Positions 23,916-33,390 of a stretch of 52,303 nucleotides of DNA are shown piece after piece; the first letter of the stretch is position 1, and each line of letters starts with the position of its first letter. The notes under the pieces are model-generated. The model did not search any database. It had not been told where the DNA came from and worked only from the letters and a program-made list of their open reading frames with translations. Position numbers and translations under genes: made by a program. Source of the stretch: a virus; the IMG/VR virus record IMGVR_UViG_3300025312_000635, positions 1-52,303 of that record. One strand, given 5' to 3'.

Positions 23916-24680
23916 TTGAATCCTAATTTAAAGCCATGGCCTGATGACGTTCGTTTAGGTATTGCATGCCCACTTTCGTGGCCCTATGTCAATAGCCATA
24001 CGCATATTTCTATGTTAGCCATGGATCGCCCTGACTTTGTTTTATTGGAAGCATCTAGGGGAGGGGATATAGCTGAGAAGAGAGAATCTCAAGCAGCAGA
24101 GGGTCTACGTTTAGGCTGTACCCATATTTTGCTTATGGATGCAGATATGGTCTACCCCCAATCTACGATCAACGATTTATTTCAAGTTCTTCGGGATCAT
24201 AGCGCTGATATGGTGGGGGGACTTTGTTATCGGGGATATGAGCCATATGATCCTTTGATATGGGGATTGGAAAAAGAGGATTTACTTAAACCCTTTGAGG
24301 ATTATAAATTCGGAGATATAGTAAACGCAGGGGCCACGGGTGCTGCTTGTCTTTTGATCAAGCGGGAGGTCTTTGAAAAACTGGAACGACCATGGTTTCG
24401 AATCCAGACGGAAGAGAAAACGGCGGATGGAAAGATAGTGGTGATTAGAAGGGGGGAAGACACTTATTTTACTAGAAATGCAACGGCGGCGGGATTCAAA
24501 CTTTTGGTTAACACCGCTTATGATATTGGCCATCTTCGGGAGTTTGCAATAGATAGGCATTTTTGGATTACTTTTGGAATACTCAATGCCATGGGAAGTT
24601 GGAAAGCTGCTTTTAATCTTTTTAAGAGACTGAAAGATAAGGAGTGGGTCGAACGGGAATTAGGAGAAGTGGATAAATAA
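23916..24680 (+). CDS. Glycosyltransferase, GT2/GT-A-like
   Basis: 254 residues from a TTG behind GGAGGAGGG. ILLMDADMVYPQST (D75/D77) is the DxD motif, NAGATGAACLLIKREVFEKL and EDTYFTRNATAAGF match the acceptor-side segments of GT2-type enzymes. Unusually, it lies between the tail terminator and tail tube genes, apart from the main island. That suggests its product acts on a virion protein or is simply a mosaic insertion. Sugar donor and acceptor unknown. Confidence 0.8.
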   Translation: MNPNLKPWPDDVRLGIACPLSWPYVNSHTHISMLAMDRPDFVLLEASRGGDIAEKRESQAAEGLRLGCTHILLMDADMVYPQSTINDLFQVLRDHSADMVGGLCYRGYEPYDPLIWGLEKEDLLKPFEDYKFGDIVNAGATGAACLLIKREVFEKLERPWFRIQTEEKTADGKIVVIRRGEDTYFTRNATAAGFKLLVNTAYDIGHLREFAIDRHFWITFGILNAMGSWKAAFNLFKRLKDKEWVERELGEVDK

Positions 24681-24705
24681 CCAGTAGTAAGAAAGGAGAA
24701 TTGCT

Positions 24706-25119
24706 ATGGGCGATGTATTAATGGGGCGGTATGCTTCCATTAAAAAGGGAAGCGTGTTGGTAGAGAATTTGGGTAAATGGACCATGGATATCAAGATGGA
24801 CGAGATCGACACATCTGTCTTCGGGTCCGTTTGGGGAAAGAAAATTCCAGGGATGCAGGCTTGGACGGCTTCCATCGAGGGTTTCTATGACCCTGCCGAT
24901 ACGACTGGCCAGAAGGCTCTGCATGATGCGGCGTTGGCGGCTACCAAGCTGACCGACATTCGGCTTTATATCGACTCGACCAGTTATTGGACCCCGGACG
25001 TTACGGGGGAGACTGGCGCCGGGGCTTACATCTCCTCTATCAACGTGGTTCATGATAAGGCGGGGGTGGCCTCTATCACTATGAACGTGATTGGGTATGG
25101 CAAGATTGCCTTGGTTTAA
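24706..25119 (+). CDS. Major tail (tube) protein
   Basis: 137 residues, beta-rich and compact, with KKGSVLVENLGKWTMDIK, QAWTASIEGFYDP and a terminal AGVASITMNVIGYGKI strand, the pattern of short siphovirus tail tube proteins. It directly precedes the chaperone pair and tape measure, the standard order. Codons are noticeably more GC-rich than those of the neighbours, like the capsid gene, consistent with high expression. Strong AAAGGAG site. Confidence 0.85.
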   Translation: MGDVLMGRYASIKKGSVLVENLGKWTMDIKMDEIDTSVFGSVWGKKIPGMQAWTASIEGFYDPADTTGQKALHDAALAATKLTDIRLYIDSTSYWTPDVTGETGAGAYISSINVVHDKAGVASITMNVIGYGKIALV

Positions 25120-25147
25120 CGGAGAATAAAAATAGGGGGGTGTTCCA

Positions 25148-25555
25148 ATGGCTTTAAAGCTGAAGCGTTTTCAAGAAGGAAAATGGTTTGATTATCCGGG
25201 AGCGGAGGGGGTCCGATTTCTGATTCGACCCCTTCCGCTTTCGGAAGGTTTGGCAATTCGTTCTAGAATTCGGGAACGGGTTCCCACAGAAATTGATTTG
25301 CAGCAAGGGAAAAACAAGGGGAAAATTACTACTCTCTTGGAAGATATAGATACGGGGAAGTACACATGGGAGATTTTCAATTTCATTCTTCAAGATATTG
25401 AGGGGATTGATTTAGAAGACGCCCCTAGTGCCTCCTTGGACGAAAAGAAGAAGGCCATCTTTGATGATATAGCCCTTCGAGAGTTTATTTCAGAACAGTC
25501 AGAGTTAGTTCGTCAAGATGGTGAACGAAAACTGGATTCAGAAATAAAAAACTGA
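25148..25555 (+). CDS. Tail assembly chaperone, short form (gpG-like)
   Basis: 135 residues, ending at TGA 25553-25555 immediately after a slippery sequence. Content is a mixed alpha/beta start (RFLIRPLPLSEGLAIRSRI) and an acidic helical C-terminal half. Its place between tail tube and tape measure, with a -1 frameshift signal at its 3' end, is the hallmark of the lambda G / GT chaperone system that coats the tape measure during tail assembly. Confidence 0.85.
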   Translation: MALKLKRFQEGKWFDYPGAEGVRFLIRPLPLSEGLAIRSRIRERVPTEIDLQQGKNKGKITTLLEDIDTGKYTWEIFNFILQDIEGIDLEDAPSASLDEKKKAIFDDIALREFISEQSELVRQDGERKLDSEIKN

Positions 25556-25905
25556 CCCTGCTCGCTGAATGGATTAAAGGAAAGCGGGAGACTAAATTCT
25601 ATTGCGATGTTTGTATAGCGCATTATGAATTTAGAAGTGAGCGGGCAGGTAAGGAAATTTCTCCCCCGTGTTTAGAGTGTTTTCCGGGGGTGGACCCTGA
25701 GAATTCTGAGGCATGGGAAGTATTTCAACTAGCAAGTTCTGATCCTTGGGGGATAGGGCCAACGGGGGTGATAGAAGTTTGTAGGGTTTTAGAAGTGGGG
25801 GATATTCAAGAGTGTTTGTTTAAGGTTCTTAGGATGGCTTCAGTTTTAGTAGCCGAATCCTCCACCAAAACCCCCTCCTCTAAGGAGGAACCCAGAGTTG
25901 GCTGA
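25148..25905 (+). CDS. Tail assembly chaperone, frameshifted long form (gpGT-like)
   Basis: The product of -1 frameshifting at 25546-25552: about 135 shared residues plus about 117 from the second frame. The extension starts LTLLAEWIKGKRETKF and carries CDVC...CLEC (Cys pairs about 22 residues apart), a likely zinc ribbon, and ends before the tape measure start. No good ribosome binding site precedes the GTG at 25690, so the extension is not an independent gene. In lambda the long form links the chaperone to the tube and tape measure complex; the same role is inferred here. Confidence 0.85.
25546..25552 (+). promoter_or_regulatory. -1 ribosomal frameshift slippery site
   Basis: A AAA AAC read in the zero frame as ATA AAA AAC, directly followed by the TGA stop of the short chaperone. 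After a -1 slip the ribosome reads AAA AAA CTG and continues for 117 more codons. The -1 frame is open from 25525 to 25905. This heptamer is among the most efficient known X-XXY-YYZ signals. Confidence 0.85.
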
Positions 25906-28900
25906 CAAAGATCTAACTTATAGGTTAGTAATTAAAGATGATGGAACTCCCACTCTTAGAAGAGTAGCTGCCGAGGCAGAGAGTACGGGGGCTGCAGTTA
26001 CTTCTGCCCAAGCTAAAGAAGTAGCCAACAGACTTCGTGAAGAATCCCGTTTAGTAGAAGATCAAATTACAAATGCCCGAAAAGTAGAAAAAGTTGCCAA
26101 AGAAGCAGCCGATACTCAATCCCAAAATTTAAAGTCTGCTCAAAGTGAATTAAGAACGGCTAATGCTCAAGCATTATCCGATGAAAAAGTAGCTGTCAAA
26201 TTAAAAGAAACTGCAGAAAAGGCTGTTGGGGACGAAATTAAGAAAACGACTATGGCGCAATCCCAAGCAGCTAGTGAGGTAGCAAAAAATTCTAGGGAAA
26301 TAGCCAACGTCGCCGCAACTAGAGTAAATTTAGAAAAACGATTATCTGCCTCTGTTCAAGAAGAGTTAAAAAGTGCTAAAAATGTTCGATCCTCCCATCA
26401 AGAAAAATATAGGGATTTAAAGAAAGAAGAGGCCGCAGCTAGAGATGCCTCTGCTACTATAGTTGCTGGGGACAGAGCTGTTGAGAAAGCAAAAAAGGAC
26501 GCATCTAAAGCATCTAAAGATGCAGCTAAATATACCAAACAACACGTAGAAGAAGTATCTAAATTACAGAGGACAATGGAACGCATTCAACGCACTATTG
26601 CTGCTTTCGTAGGTGTTTGGGTTTTTCAGAAGATTGCTAGTGGCTTTTCTCAAATGATAGATATGGGAATAGAATATAATGCTACTTTAGAACAATCTAA
26701 ATTGGGAATGTCGGCTATCTTCACTGCTCAGGGGCAGTTTGTAGATTCTAGTGGAAAGGCTTTAACGGGGACCGAGGCATTGAATGCTGCAATGGAAATG
26801 TCCTCTGATATAACTAAAAAATTACAATTAGATAATCTTCAAACTGCAGCTACATACCAACAATTGGTTAAGGCATACCAACAAACAGTGGCCCCTGGTT
26901 TAGCTGTGGGATTTGGCCCCAACCAAATTAGGCAGTATACATTAGCTATGGTTCAAGCTGCTAGTGCTATGGGTTTGAATTTAGATATGTTGGCTGAAGA
27001 AACTAGGTCTATGTTGAGGGGGACAATTACTCCTAGAAATACTTTAATTGCTACTGCTTTGGGCCTTAGAAATGAAGATATTCGTAAATATAAAAATGAT
27101 GCCGAAGGATTATATGCATTTATTATGGGTAGACTTAGTGCATTTGGAGTAGCAGGGGATCTTGCTCAAAAAACTTGGATGGGCGTTACATCTAACGTTA
27201 AAGATGCTATTAGTATGGTTTTGGGGGAATCTTTTAGACCAATGTTTGAATATTTAAAGGCAGAAATGATTAATATTCAAAATAATTTGGTTAAGCAGAC
27301 AGAAGGGGGCCTAAAAGTAGATGAAAGTGTTGTAGCAAGTTTTAGAGAAGTTAATGATTTATTGGTAAATATATTAAAACTGTCCAAAGAAATTGTTCTT
27401 GCTTTTACTCCACTACAATCTGCTTTAACCCCCGTAGCTGATATTATTAATTTTGCGATGGAAAAAATGACTAAAATGATAAATATTTATTATGAATATA
27501 AAAAGATAACTGATGATTTATTGTCTAGAATAGGCAGTAAAATTAAATCTGGTTTCGTTGAAAAAGGAGTTCCTAAAGAACTTGGTGGGTCTATTGATAT
27601 GCCTTTTGGAGACGTAAGCTATAATTTAAAATATATAGCTAATAAAACTGGTCCTGGTAGAGAAGAAGCAGAAATAGAGGAAAAAATAGCCAAGATTAAT
27701 CTTCAAATTGCTACACAAAATAAGGAATATGAAAAACAAATATATTTGGTAGATTCTCTCACCCAAGCAGAAATCGTAAAGGCATCTGCAGAGGGAAAGT
27801 CTAGTGTAGAATTGGAAAATGCTCTTAAACGTCAAGGAGAGCAAAGAAAAAAGCATATATTAATTCAACAAGATATGGAAAAGTTGGGTTGGGTGGGGGA
27901 AATATTGAGTGCCGAAGCAGCTATAGCGGGGATGAGTGGGAATCTTAAAACTCAACTTCAATTGGAAAGAGAATCCCTGGATATTACCATATTGAAAAAT
28001 AGGGTTGGATTAGGGGCCAGAGATGATACACAAATAGAAGCGGAAAATTATGCCAGGATGAAATTTAATCTTGAAGCTATGCAAAAATTAAATGTAGATC
28101 GTCTTGCTAAGGAATCTGCGATTATTTCTGCCCAATCTTCCATAGCAGATTTAACTGATAATTATGAACAGCAGGCATACTTGATACAAGAAGCATATCT
28201 TATTAAAGCAGAGGAATTAAAGGTAACGGGTAAGTTAAACACAGCAGAGGAAAAAAGGGTTGATTTATTAAATAGTATTTTCACTAGATATAAAGCTGAG
28301 GACGTAATAGCTACGGGATTGTTAAAGCATAAGCAGGATGCTTTGGAATTAGAATCCCGTTTGGCTGTAGCTGTTGGTGATACTGCCGCTGGATTGGAGT
28401 TGAAGATTAAAAAGGCGGAATTGATTACTAAGGAATACCAAAGAATATTGGATAGGGCTATGGAAGATAAGGAAGGAAATGCAATTAAGATTCTTCAATT
28501 AGAGGAAATATTGAGTATCCTTGGTAAGGTAAACGAAGCGGAAGCAAAGAGAAGGGCATTAGAATTAGGATTTACTCAAAAGAAGGAAACATTTACTTTT
28601 CAATCTAATATAGCAGAACTGACCGGAGATTGGAATGCATCTAAAGTGATTGAGGGGGAGTTGCTAAAATTAGAAAAGGATAGGGCTATAGCGATTGGAG
28701 GACTTTCTGACGAAGGCAAAAAGTATGCAGAACAAGCTTACCAAGGGAAGATGGCGGAGATAGAAGCTCAACGAACACTCAATACGGCAAAATTGGAAGA
28801 AATAGGAATGACCAAATATGCTTCTAAATTGCATCAAGATTTAGCAGATCAATATACCAATTTGATTCCCAGTGCTATAGATACTACCATAGGAGCTTTT

Positions 28901-29479
28901 GGTAACTTTATAGATAATATTGGGGAGGGAACCAAATCCCTTGGAGATGCCTTCCGTGCATTCTTTGATGATTTGAGAAAGAGTTTCCTTCGGCTTTGGA
29001 TTGATATAGCAATGACAGCTTTGAAGATGCAAATAATGAAATCTATGGGATTTGGGGCAGGGCTAGGCATGAATTTAGTCGCCGCTGCTGTAGGGGGTGC
29101 TGCGGGAGGTGCCGGTTCTGCTACGGCATCTTGGGGGGGTAGCTACACTCTTGCTGGGGCTAGCGCGGGGGCTGGGGGGGTATATACATTCCCTCGGGCG
29201 GGGGGAGGCCCTGTTTCTGCTGGAGGAGCTTATTGGGTAGGGGAGAGAGGCCCAGAGGTATTTAGACCTAGCGCATCTGGAAGCATCTCACCAAATACGG
29301 GATCGGGCGGTCCTTCAAAGGTAACAGTTCAGATTATAAATGAAAGTGGGGGGGATAAATTGGAAGCTACTAAATCTGATATTCAATTTAAGCCTGATGA
29401 GTATATTATTTCTGTGGTATTGGACGCCGCTCAAAGGAATAAAATGGGCATGAGGGATGCCTTTGGTGGGGGTAGGTAA
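25898..29479 (+). CDS. Tail tape measure protein
   Basis: 1193 residues from a TTG overlapping the chaperone stop. Residues 1-215 are coiled coil rich in Ala/Lys/Glu. A hydrophobic segment near 227-250 (TIAAFVGVWVFQKIASGF) is followed by the core TAQGQ...LNLDMLAEETRSMLRGT typical of phage tape measures. The long middle is helical, and the end carries the Gly/Ala-rich AAAVGGAAGGAG plus GGPVSAGGAYWVGERGPEVF, a standard C-terminal motif. At about 0.15 nm per helical residue the tail would be near 180 nm long (inference). Confidence 0.95.
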   Translation: MADKDLTYRLVIKDDGTPTLRRVAAEAESTGAAVTSAQAKEVANRLREESRLVEDQITNARKVEKVAKEAADTQSQNLKSAQSELRTANAQALSDEKVAVKLKETAEKAVGDEIKKTTMAQSQAASEVAKNSREIANVAATRVNLEKRLSASVQEELKSAKNVRSSHQEKYRDLKKEEAAARDASATIVAGDRAVEKAKKDASKASKDAAKYTKQHVEEVSKLQRTMERIQRTIAAFVGVWVFQKIASGFSQMIDMGIEYNATLEQSKLGMSAIFTAQGQFVDSSGKALTGTEALNAAMEMSSDITKKLQLDNLQTAATYQQLVKAYQQTVAPGLAVGFGPNQIRQYTLAMVQAASAMGLNLDMLAEETRSMLRGTITPRNTLIATALGLRNEDIRKYKNDAEGLYAFIMGRLSAFGVAGDLAQKTWMGVTSNVKDAISMVLGESFRPMFEYLKAEMINIQNNLVKQTEGGLKVDESVVASFREVNDLLVNILKLSKEIVLAFTPLQSALTPVADIINFAMEKMTKMINIYYEYKKITDDLLSRIGSKIKSGFVEKGVPKELGGSIDMPFGDVSYNLKYIANKTGPGREEAEIEEKIAKINLQIATQNKEYEKQIYLVDSLTQAEIVKASAEGKSSVELENALKRQGEQRKKHILIQQDMEKLGWVGEILSAEAAIAGMSGNLKTQLQLERESLDITILKNRVGLGARDDTQIEAENYARMKFNLEAMQKLNVDRLAKESAIISAQSSIADLTDNYEQQAYLIQEAYLIKAEELKVTGKLNTAEEKRVDLLNSIFTRYKAEDVIATGLLKHKQDALELESRLAVAVGDTAAGLELKIKKAELITKEYQRILDRAMEDKEGNAIKILQLEEILSILGKVNEAEAKRRALELGFTQKKETFTFQSNIAELTGDWNASKVIEGELLKLEKDRAIAIGGLSDEGKKYAEQAYQGKMAEIEAQRTLNTAKLEEIGMTKYASKLHQDLADQYTNLIPSAIDTTIGAFGNFIDNIGEGTKSLGDAFRAFFDDLRKSFLRLWIDIAMTALKMQIMKSMGFGAGLGMNLVAAAVGGAAGGAGSATASWGGSYTLAGASAGAGGVYTFPRAGGGPVSAGGAYWVGERGPEVFRPSASGSISPNTGSGGPSKVTVQIINESGGDKLEATKSDIQFKPDEYIISVVLDAAQRNKMGMRDAFGGGR

Positions 29480-29826
29480 TGGCAACTTGGCCAGATATTG
29501 GTCTTCCTTCTAAGATCGAAGAAGAATTATACAAACCCCAAGTTGAAACAGAGTTTGAAGCAAATTATTCCGCTGCTCGTGCCATTAGTTCTAGGGCCAT
29601 ACGCCGTTGGGGATTAAATTGGAAATCTATGTCTCAAACAGATTTAGATGCTCTGCAGGCTTTTTTCATAGCAAATATAGGGCTTTCTTTCGTTTGGACG
29701 AATCCAAGAAATTCCATCAATTATAATAATTGCAGATTTATTGGAAATAGTATTAAAGCTAGTAGCATAGGAATTAGTGGGGGAATTTACTATTGGGAAG
29801 TATCTTGTATTATCATGGAGTTATAA
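29479..29826 (+). CDS. Minor tail protein, lambda gpM-like / distal tail
   Basis: 115 residues whose start overlaps the tape measure stop (TAATG). EEELYKPQVETEFEAN, RRWGLNWKSMSQTDLDALQ and FVWTNPRNSINYNNCRF form a compact beta protein like lambda gpM and related short minor tail proteins that sit after the tape measure. The next gene is gpL-like, so the M-L-K-I/J order is preserved. Confidence 0.75.
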   Translation: MATWPDIGLPSKIEEELYKPQVETEFEANYSAARAISSRAIRRWGLNWKSMSQTDLDALQAFFIANIGLSFVWTNPRNSINYNNCRFIGNSIKASSIGISGGIYYWEVSCIIMEL

Positions 29827-30813
29827 TTGGCTCTTACTATCTCATCGGTAGCATTAGAGGAGAAGAATAAACTTTCTTCTGATGGTGTTTGGTATTTAGC
29901 TTTAAAAATTACTATCCCAGGTTTAGTTGATCCTATTCGATTAATTCGTAACAATGAAAATATAGAATGGCCTACTGGAAGTGGTATTAATTGGATAGCC
30001 TTCCCTTTTGAATTGGATGAAATAGGAGAGGAAAGCAAGGGAGAAGTTCCCCAAGTTGAATTAAAAGTTTCAAATATATCTAGAGTGATGGAACAATATT
30101 TACAAGATTATGATGCTTATATTAAACGTTATGGTTTTTCCCCCGTAGAAGTAAATATTTACGTTATCAATTCCAAAAATTTGGCTAGTGCGACCCCAGA
30201 AGTAGAATATTTGTTTGAATTAAAACAGCCCAAGACAAACTATCGGTGGGCAACGTTTGTTCTTGGTGCTTCTAATCCATTTAATAAAAGATTTCCCCAA
30301 AATAGAATATTGAAAAATCATTGTAGATTTAAGTTCAATACCCCAACGGGGTTGACACTATCTGGAAATCCTTATGTAGCAACCACTATCGCCATGACTG
30401 TGCCAAATAATGGAGTTTTAGTAGACTCAACTGGTGGATTCCTCGTAGCCGGTTTTACTTCCGGTCAATGGGTGTTCATATCTGGTTTTTCAAATCCGTA
30501 TAATAATTTATGGTTCAAGATACTTACTATTGATGCTAGTAATATGGAGTTGGGCCAACCAGGAGGCGTAGATTCTCTTAGGCCTGTATCGGCTGTTGCG
30601 GAATCTGCCGGACCGACGATAAGCGTGCAGGGATACTCTGGTTCGCTTTCAAACGAAACAGTTAACCAATTATGTTATTACCAAGGTGGTACGAACGAAT
30701 ATCCATATATGACTTGTAATAAAACACTATCAGATTGTAGGTTGCGAAATAATTCTAGTAGATTTGGTGGATTTCCTGGAGTCGGATTAGGAGGAATTAG
30801 GCTTGGAATATAA
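29827..30813 (+). CDS. Tail tip protein, lambda gpL-like, with inserted beta domain
   Basis: 328 residues from a TTG behind ATGGAG. The N-terminal half (PIRLIRNNENIEW, WIAFPFELDEIGEESKGEVP) follows the gpL pattern. Four cysteines, C166, C283, C297 and C304 (KNHCRF, NQLCYYQGG, MTCNKTLSDCR), match the four that hold an iron-sulfur cluster in lambda gpL. About 110 residues between the first two Cys (170-280) are an insertion carrying a beta module (GGFLVAGFTSGQWVFISGFS) that also occurs twice in the next J-like protein. The cluster would still be possible if the insert loops out. Confidence 0.85.
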   Translation: MALTISSVALEEKNKLSSDGVWYLALKITIPGLVDPIRLIRNNENIEWPTGSGINWIAFPFELDEIGEESKGEVPQVELKVSNISRVMEQYLQDYDAYIKRYGFSPVEVNIYVINSKNLASATPEVEYLFELKQPKTNYRWATFVLGASNPFNKRFPQNRILKNHCRFKFNTPTGLTLSGNPYVATTIAMTVPNNGVLVDSTGGFLVAGFTSGQWVFISGFSNPYNNLWFKILTIDASNMELGQPGGVDSLRPVSAVAESAGPTISVQGYSGSLSNETVNQLCYYQGGTNEYPYMTCNKTLSDCRLRNNSSRFGGFPGVGLGGIRLGI

Positions 30814-31222
30814 TATGGTAGAACTATCAAAATTTAGAGATCTGGTAGGAATTCCTTTTGTAGATGGAGGCAGAGATCCCAAGATAGGGTTGGATTGCTG
30901 GGGGCTTTGTATGGCAGTTCATCGTAAGTTGGGAAGAGAGTTTCCGGATTTTCCTATAGCTTGTAATGCTAGTCTTGCTATAGCTTCTACAGTATCTGAC
31001 GAGATAAAATCTAGATGGAAACCAGTGAAATACCCGTCTCAGGGAGATTTGATAGGATTTTCCCTAGATCCAGAACTTCCCGAGGGAGTGCAGCATTTGG
31101 GGGTATATCTTGGAAATGGGGTAGTAATTCATACCCTTCGCAAAAGAAATTCCCATTTGATTAGGCTATCTGATTCTTTTTACGCTAAGAAAATCAGGGG
31201 GTTTTACTCTTGGATAAGTTGA
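30803..31222 (+). CDS. Tail assembly NlpC/P60-type peptidase, lambda gpK-like
   Basis: 139 residues; the TTG at 30803 is preferred because AGGAGG lies 8 nt upstream (ATG at 30815 is the alternative). The catalytic triad appears complete: Cys32 in GLDCWGLC, His98 in VQHLGVYLGNG and His110 at VVIH. In lambda the K protein is a tail-tip component with cell-wall peptidase fold; the MPN part of gpK is absent here, leaving only the NlpC/P60 part. It overlaps both neighbours. Confidence 0.85.
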   Translation: MEYNMVELSKFRDLVGIPFVDGGRDPKIGLDCWGLCMAVHRKLGREFPDFPIACNASLAIASTVSDEIKSRWKPVKYPSQGDLIGFSLDPELPEGVQHLGVYLGNGVVIHTLRKRNSHLIRLSDSFYAKKIRGFYSWIS

Positions 31223-33354
31223 CTTTAACATTTGTAAAGAATCCTTTTGACCCCCTAAACTCTCGTGAGATTATGTTGATAGAAGAGGGACTTTCCATTC
31301 GGGAAATGGTAAAAGAGTATTATCCAGTAATTTATGAGGGATATGATATAGCTGTATCTTTGGACGGTAATATAATTTCCGATGAAAATAAATTGGATTT
31401 AATTCCAAAGGTGGGAACTTCTGTAGCTATATGTGCTGTTCCTAGGGGGGGTGATGGGAAGAATCCATTAGCTATTGTGGCTATGATTGCTTTAATGGTA
31501 GTAGCAATAGTTACGGTGCAACCGGAGTTAGCTGGATATGCCACATCTTTGGGTATGGTGGGAGCAACAGCAGGTTCATTATCTACTGGTGGATTACTTA
31601 TGGTAGGTATAGGTACCGCAGCTTTTATGACCGTAGGAGGAATGCTAATAAACTCAGTTTTCCCCGCTTCTATGCCAGATTTGTCAATGGGTGATATTAA
31701 TTCTTCCGCAACATATAGTTGGATTCCTGGGGCTAATGCTTTATATGAGGGAGGTGCACTCCCTGAAATGTTTGGGACTCATAGAGTTGTCCCCCCACTT
31801 ATTTCTCATTTTATTGAAATTGTTGGAAATAAACAATATTTAAATTTATTATTCGCCGTAGCAGGTCATCAGGTAGATAGTATTTCTGATGTTCGAATAA
31901 ATGAAATAGACTCTAATAATTTCGTGGGAATTTTAATAGAAACTAGATTAGGAACGATTTTTCAAGGCGTTATCCCTTTTTTCGGGGATTCTCGTTATGA
32001 TCACTCTGTAAGCGTAAGGTTACAAGACCCCGTTACAATTAATATTACTGGTTGTTCTGGTGATGGAAATACCATGACTATTACAGCTGCGAATCATGGA
32101 TTTTTTAATGGACAATTTGTCGATATAGTTGACGTTGGAGGAATTGATAATATTAATAATTTTACTTTTCAAATTAGTAATGTAACTAATGATACTTTTG
32201 ATATATTTTGGGAAGATAATGGTTATCTATCAATGACCGGTTCTTATTCTGGTGGCGGAACGGCTACTAATGGCTGGATTGTTCGGACTACTGATGGAAA
32301 TGTGGTTGAAGGTTTGGGAGTAGGAATTGTTTTTCCTGCAGGATTATTTTATGCTAATGATGGGGGTGGATTATCTCCTCAAACAATTAGGTTATTTATA
32401 GAATACAGGGTAAGTGGTGCCGGCAATGCTTGGAATAGATTACAAACTGCAGAATATGCCACCACTGTAATTGATACTGGTGCAAGATGGTCTGCCGGAC
32501 GTTGGGATACTGTAGAGGGCATGATAGGTCTTCAATGGTTTGAAATAGAGGCTGGATCAAATGTTATAACAGACCATTATGACGGAGAGCCGTATCCATT
32601 TGATGTATGGGCAGAATATGGGGAAGGAACGCATTTTATAGGAGAATGGCGGTGGATAATTTTCGGCAATTTTATAAATGTTGTTAGTTTAATCTATCAA
32701 AATTATGTGGAAATAACGGGGGGCCAAATAGAACCCCTACGAAAAATGTTTTTTAAGGATCTACTAGATGCAAATTCATATGATGTTAGGATGCGTCTAG
32801 CAGTCGCCTCTCCGTCTGGTTCTAGATATGGTAATGATATTATGTTCGAATCAATACAAGAGATAACATACGATGCTTTTAAATATCCAGGTACGGCTTT
32901 ATTAGCAATTCGTGCTCTTGCTACTGATCAGCTTTCTGGCGGAATGCCTAAGATTGATTGTTTGGTGACTAGGAGCACTGTTCCTGTATGGACTGGGGCG
33001 GCATATGTTTTGAAATCGGCCTCAAACCCTGCTTGGGTATCTTATCATTCGCTTCATAGGGCAATGCCGATAGAGGAGCCTCCTGTTGGAGCATGGGTCA
33101 CCGTAAGCATGGTTGCCGGATTGGAGGGATCCAATAGTCTGCTCGACTCTGCTTCCCAGTTTCTTATTCGTTTGCCGAATTTGGTTGCCGGGCATTCCAT
33201 CCAAGTGTCGGGTTTCACGAATTCAGTGAATAACGACACTTTCTTTGTGCTAAGCGTAAGCGCAGGGACCATCACGGTAGATTATCCTCCTTATGGAATA
33301 GTAGATGAGGCTGCGGGGAATGACATAACAATAATTGATTTGGGAGTTATTTAG
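31210..33354 (+). CDS. Tail tip protein: gpI-like domain fused to the N-terminal half of gpJ
   Basis: 714 residues from a TTG. Residues 1-80 are a ubiquitin-like/gpI start (LTFVKNPFDPLNSREIML) and 88-150 are strongly hydrophobic (NPLAIVAMIALMVVAIV), as in lambda gpI. Residues 165-620 match the J N-terminal region (GGALPEMFGTHRVVPPLI, ATDQLSGGMPKIDCLVTR). Two copies of an inserted beta module lie at about 275-355 (HGFFNGQFVDIVDVGG) and 627-714 (LPNLVAGHSIQVSGFTN). The protein stops in the second insert; the rest of J continues in the same frame as the next ORF. Confidence 0.85.
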   Translation: MDKLTLTFVKNPFDPLNSREIMLIEEGLSIREMVKEYYPVIYEGYDIAVSLDGNIISDENKLDLIPKVGTSVAICAVPRGGDGKNPLAIVAMIALMVVAIVTVQPELAGYATSLGMVGATAGSLSTGGLLMVGIGTAAFMTVGGMLINSVFPASMPDLSMGDINSSATYSWIPGANALYEGGALPEMFGTHRVVPPLISHFIEIVGNKQYLNLLFAVAGHQVDSISDVRINEIDSNNFVGILIETRLGTIFQGVIPFFGDSRYDHSVSVRLQDPVTINITGCSGDGNTMTITAANHGFFNGQFVDIVDVGGIDNINNFTFQISNVTNDTFDIFWEDNGYLSMTGSYSGGGTATNGWIVRTTDGNVVEGLGVGIVFPAGLFYANDGGGLSPQTIRLFIEYRVSGAGNAWNRLQTAEYATTVIDTGARWSAGRWDTVEGMIGLQWFEIEAGSNVITDHYDGEPYPFDVWAEYGEGTHFIGEWRWIIFGNFINVVSLIYQNYVEITGGQIEPLRKMFFKDLLDANSYDVRMRLAVASPSGSRYGNDIMFESIQEITYDAFKYPGTALLAIRALATDQLSGGMPKIDCLVTRSTVPVWTGAAYVLKSASNPAWVSYHSLHRAMPIEEPPVGAWVTVSMVAGLEGSNSLLDSASQFLIRLPNLVAGHSIQVSGFTNSVNNDTFFVLSVSAGTITVDYPPYGIVDEAAGNDITIIDLGVI

Positions 33355-33390
33355 CATGACTATTAAAGATATAAGGCGGGTTTCATCATA

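Noticed and set aside
25690-25905. Separate 71-residue gene before the tape measure
   Set aside because: It is the end of the -1 frame opened by the slippery site; no independent ribosome binding site is seen.
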